Origin: Anaerolineae bacterium
Lineage (GTDB): Bacteria; Chloroflexota; Anaerolineae; Promineifilales; Promineifilaceae
Direction of reading: 5' to 3'
DNA length: 13,786 bases
NCBI GenBank assembly: GCA_028277515.1
Contig: JANQGC010000323.1
Span: 1-13,786, forward strand
Position 1 is the first letter of the stretch. Every line of letters starts with the position of its first letter. The translations under genes and the position numbers were made by a program. The notes under the pieces were generated by a model. The model was not told the origin of the DNA. It made no database searches and was given only the letters and a program-made list of their open reading frames with translations. Of this stretch, positions 13,725 through 13,786 are shown piece by piece.

Positions 13725-13786
13725 ATTTTTGGAGCCTCAAGTTTATCGTTACAGTTAGAGGTAGATATATCTCAAAGTCATAACAA

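Overview
The window reads as a piece of a mid-GC bacterial chromosome, most likely from a filamentous or anaerobic Chloroflexota (Anaerolineae/Promineifilum-like) or a relative. The placement is an inference from three things: a fused MrpAB subunit, a full-length Pta with its N-terminal regulatory region, and intergenic spaces packed with short heptamer, hexamer and palindromic repeats. No rRNA or other marker gene is present to confirm it.

Region 1 (1-10090, all on the minus strand) is core energy metabolism. In transcription order it holds a 62-aa single-pass membrane protein overlapping the start of pta, then pta, ackA and a six-gene group-2-type Mrp antiporter: mrpAB (fused), mrpC, mrpD, mrpE, mrpF and mrpG. 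Pta and AckA interconvert acetyl-CoA, acetyl phosphate and acetate with ATP formation. Mrp exchanges Na+ for H+ across the membrane. The linkage joins acetate overflow or fermentation to ion and pH homeostasis. Cistron joints are either very tight (mrpAB-mrpC 6 nt, mrpD-mrpE 2 nt, small protein-pta 1-nt overlap) or filled by a repeat. A different repeat type sits at or within a few bases of the stop codon of mrpC, mrpE, mrpF, mrpG, ackA and pta. One palindromic repeat supplies the start codon of mrpD, and its sister copy forms a six-codon upstream ORF before ackA.

Region 2 (10091-11253) is accessory. A 96-aa protein of unknown function (minus) is divergent from a DUF433/DUF5615 toxin-antitoxin-like pair (plus). 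Both promoters carry the same extended -10, TGTTATAAT. The plus promoter also has two direct repeats 21 bp apart, a plausible operator.

Region 3 (11254-13786, minus) is a more AT-rich nuclease-like cassette. It holds a 73-aa unknown protein, a SEC-C zinc-motif protein with a probable PIN-like nuclease domain, an HNH nuclease with a beta-rich C-terminal domain, and what looks like the truncated N-terminus of another nuclease-like protein. It resembles part of a defence or accessory island. The HNH plus SEC-C/PIN pair is the best candidate for an undescribed system here, but that rests on context and motifs only.
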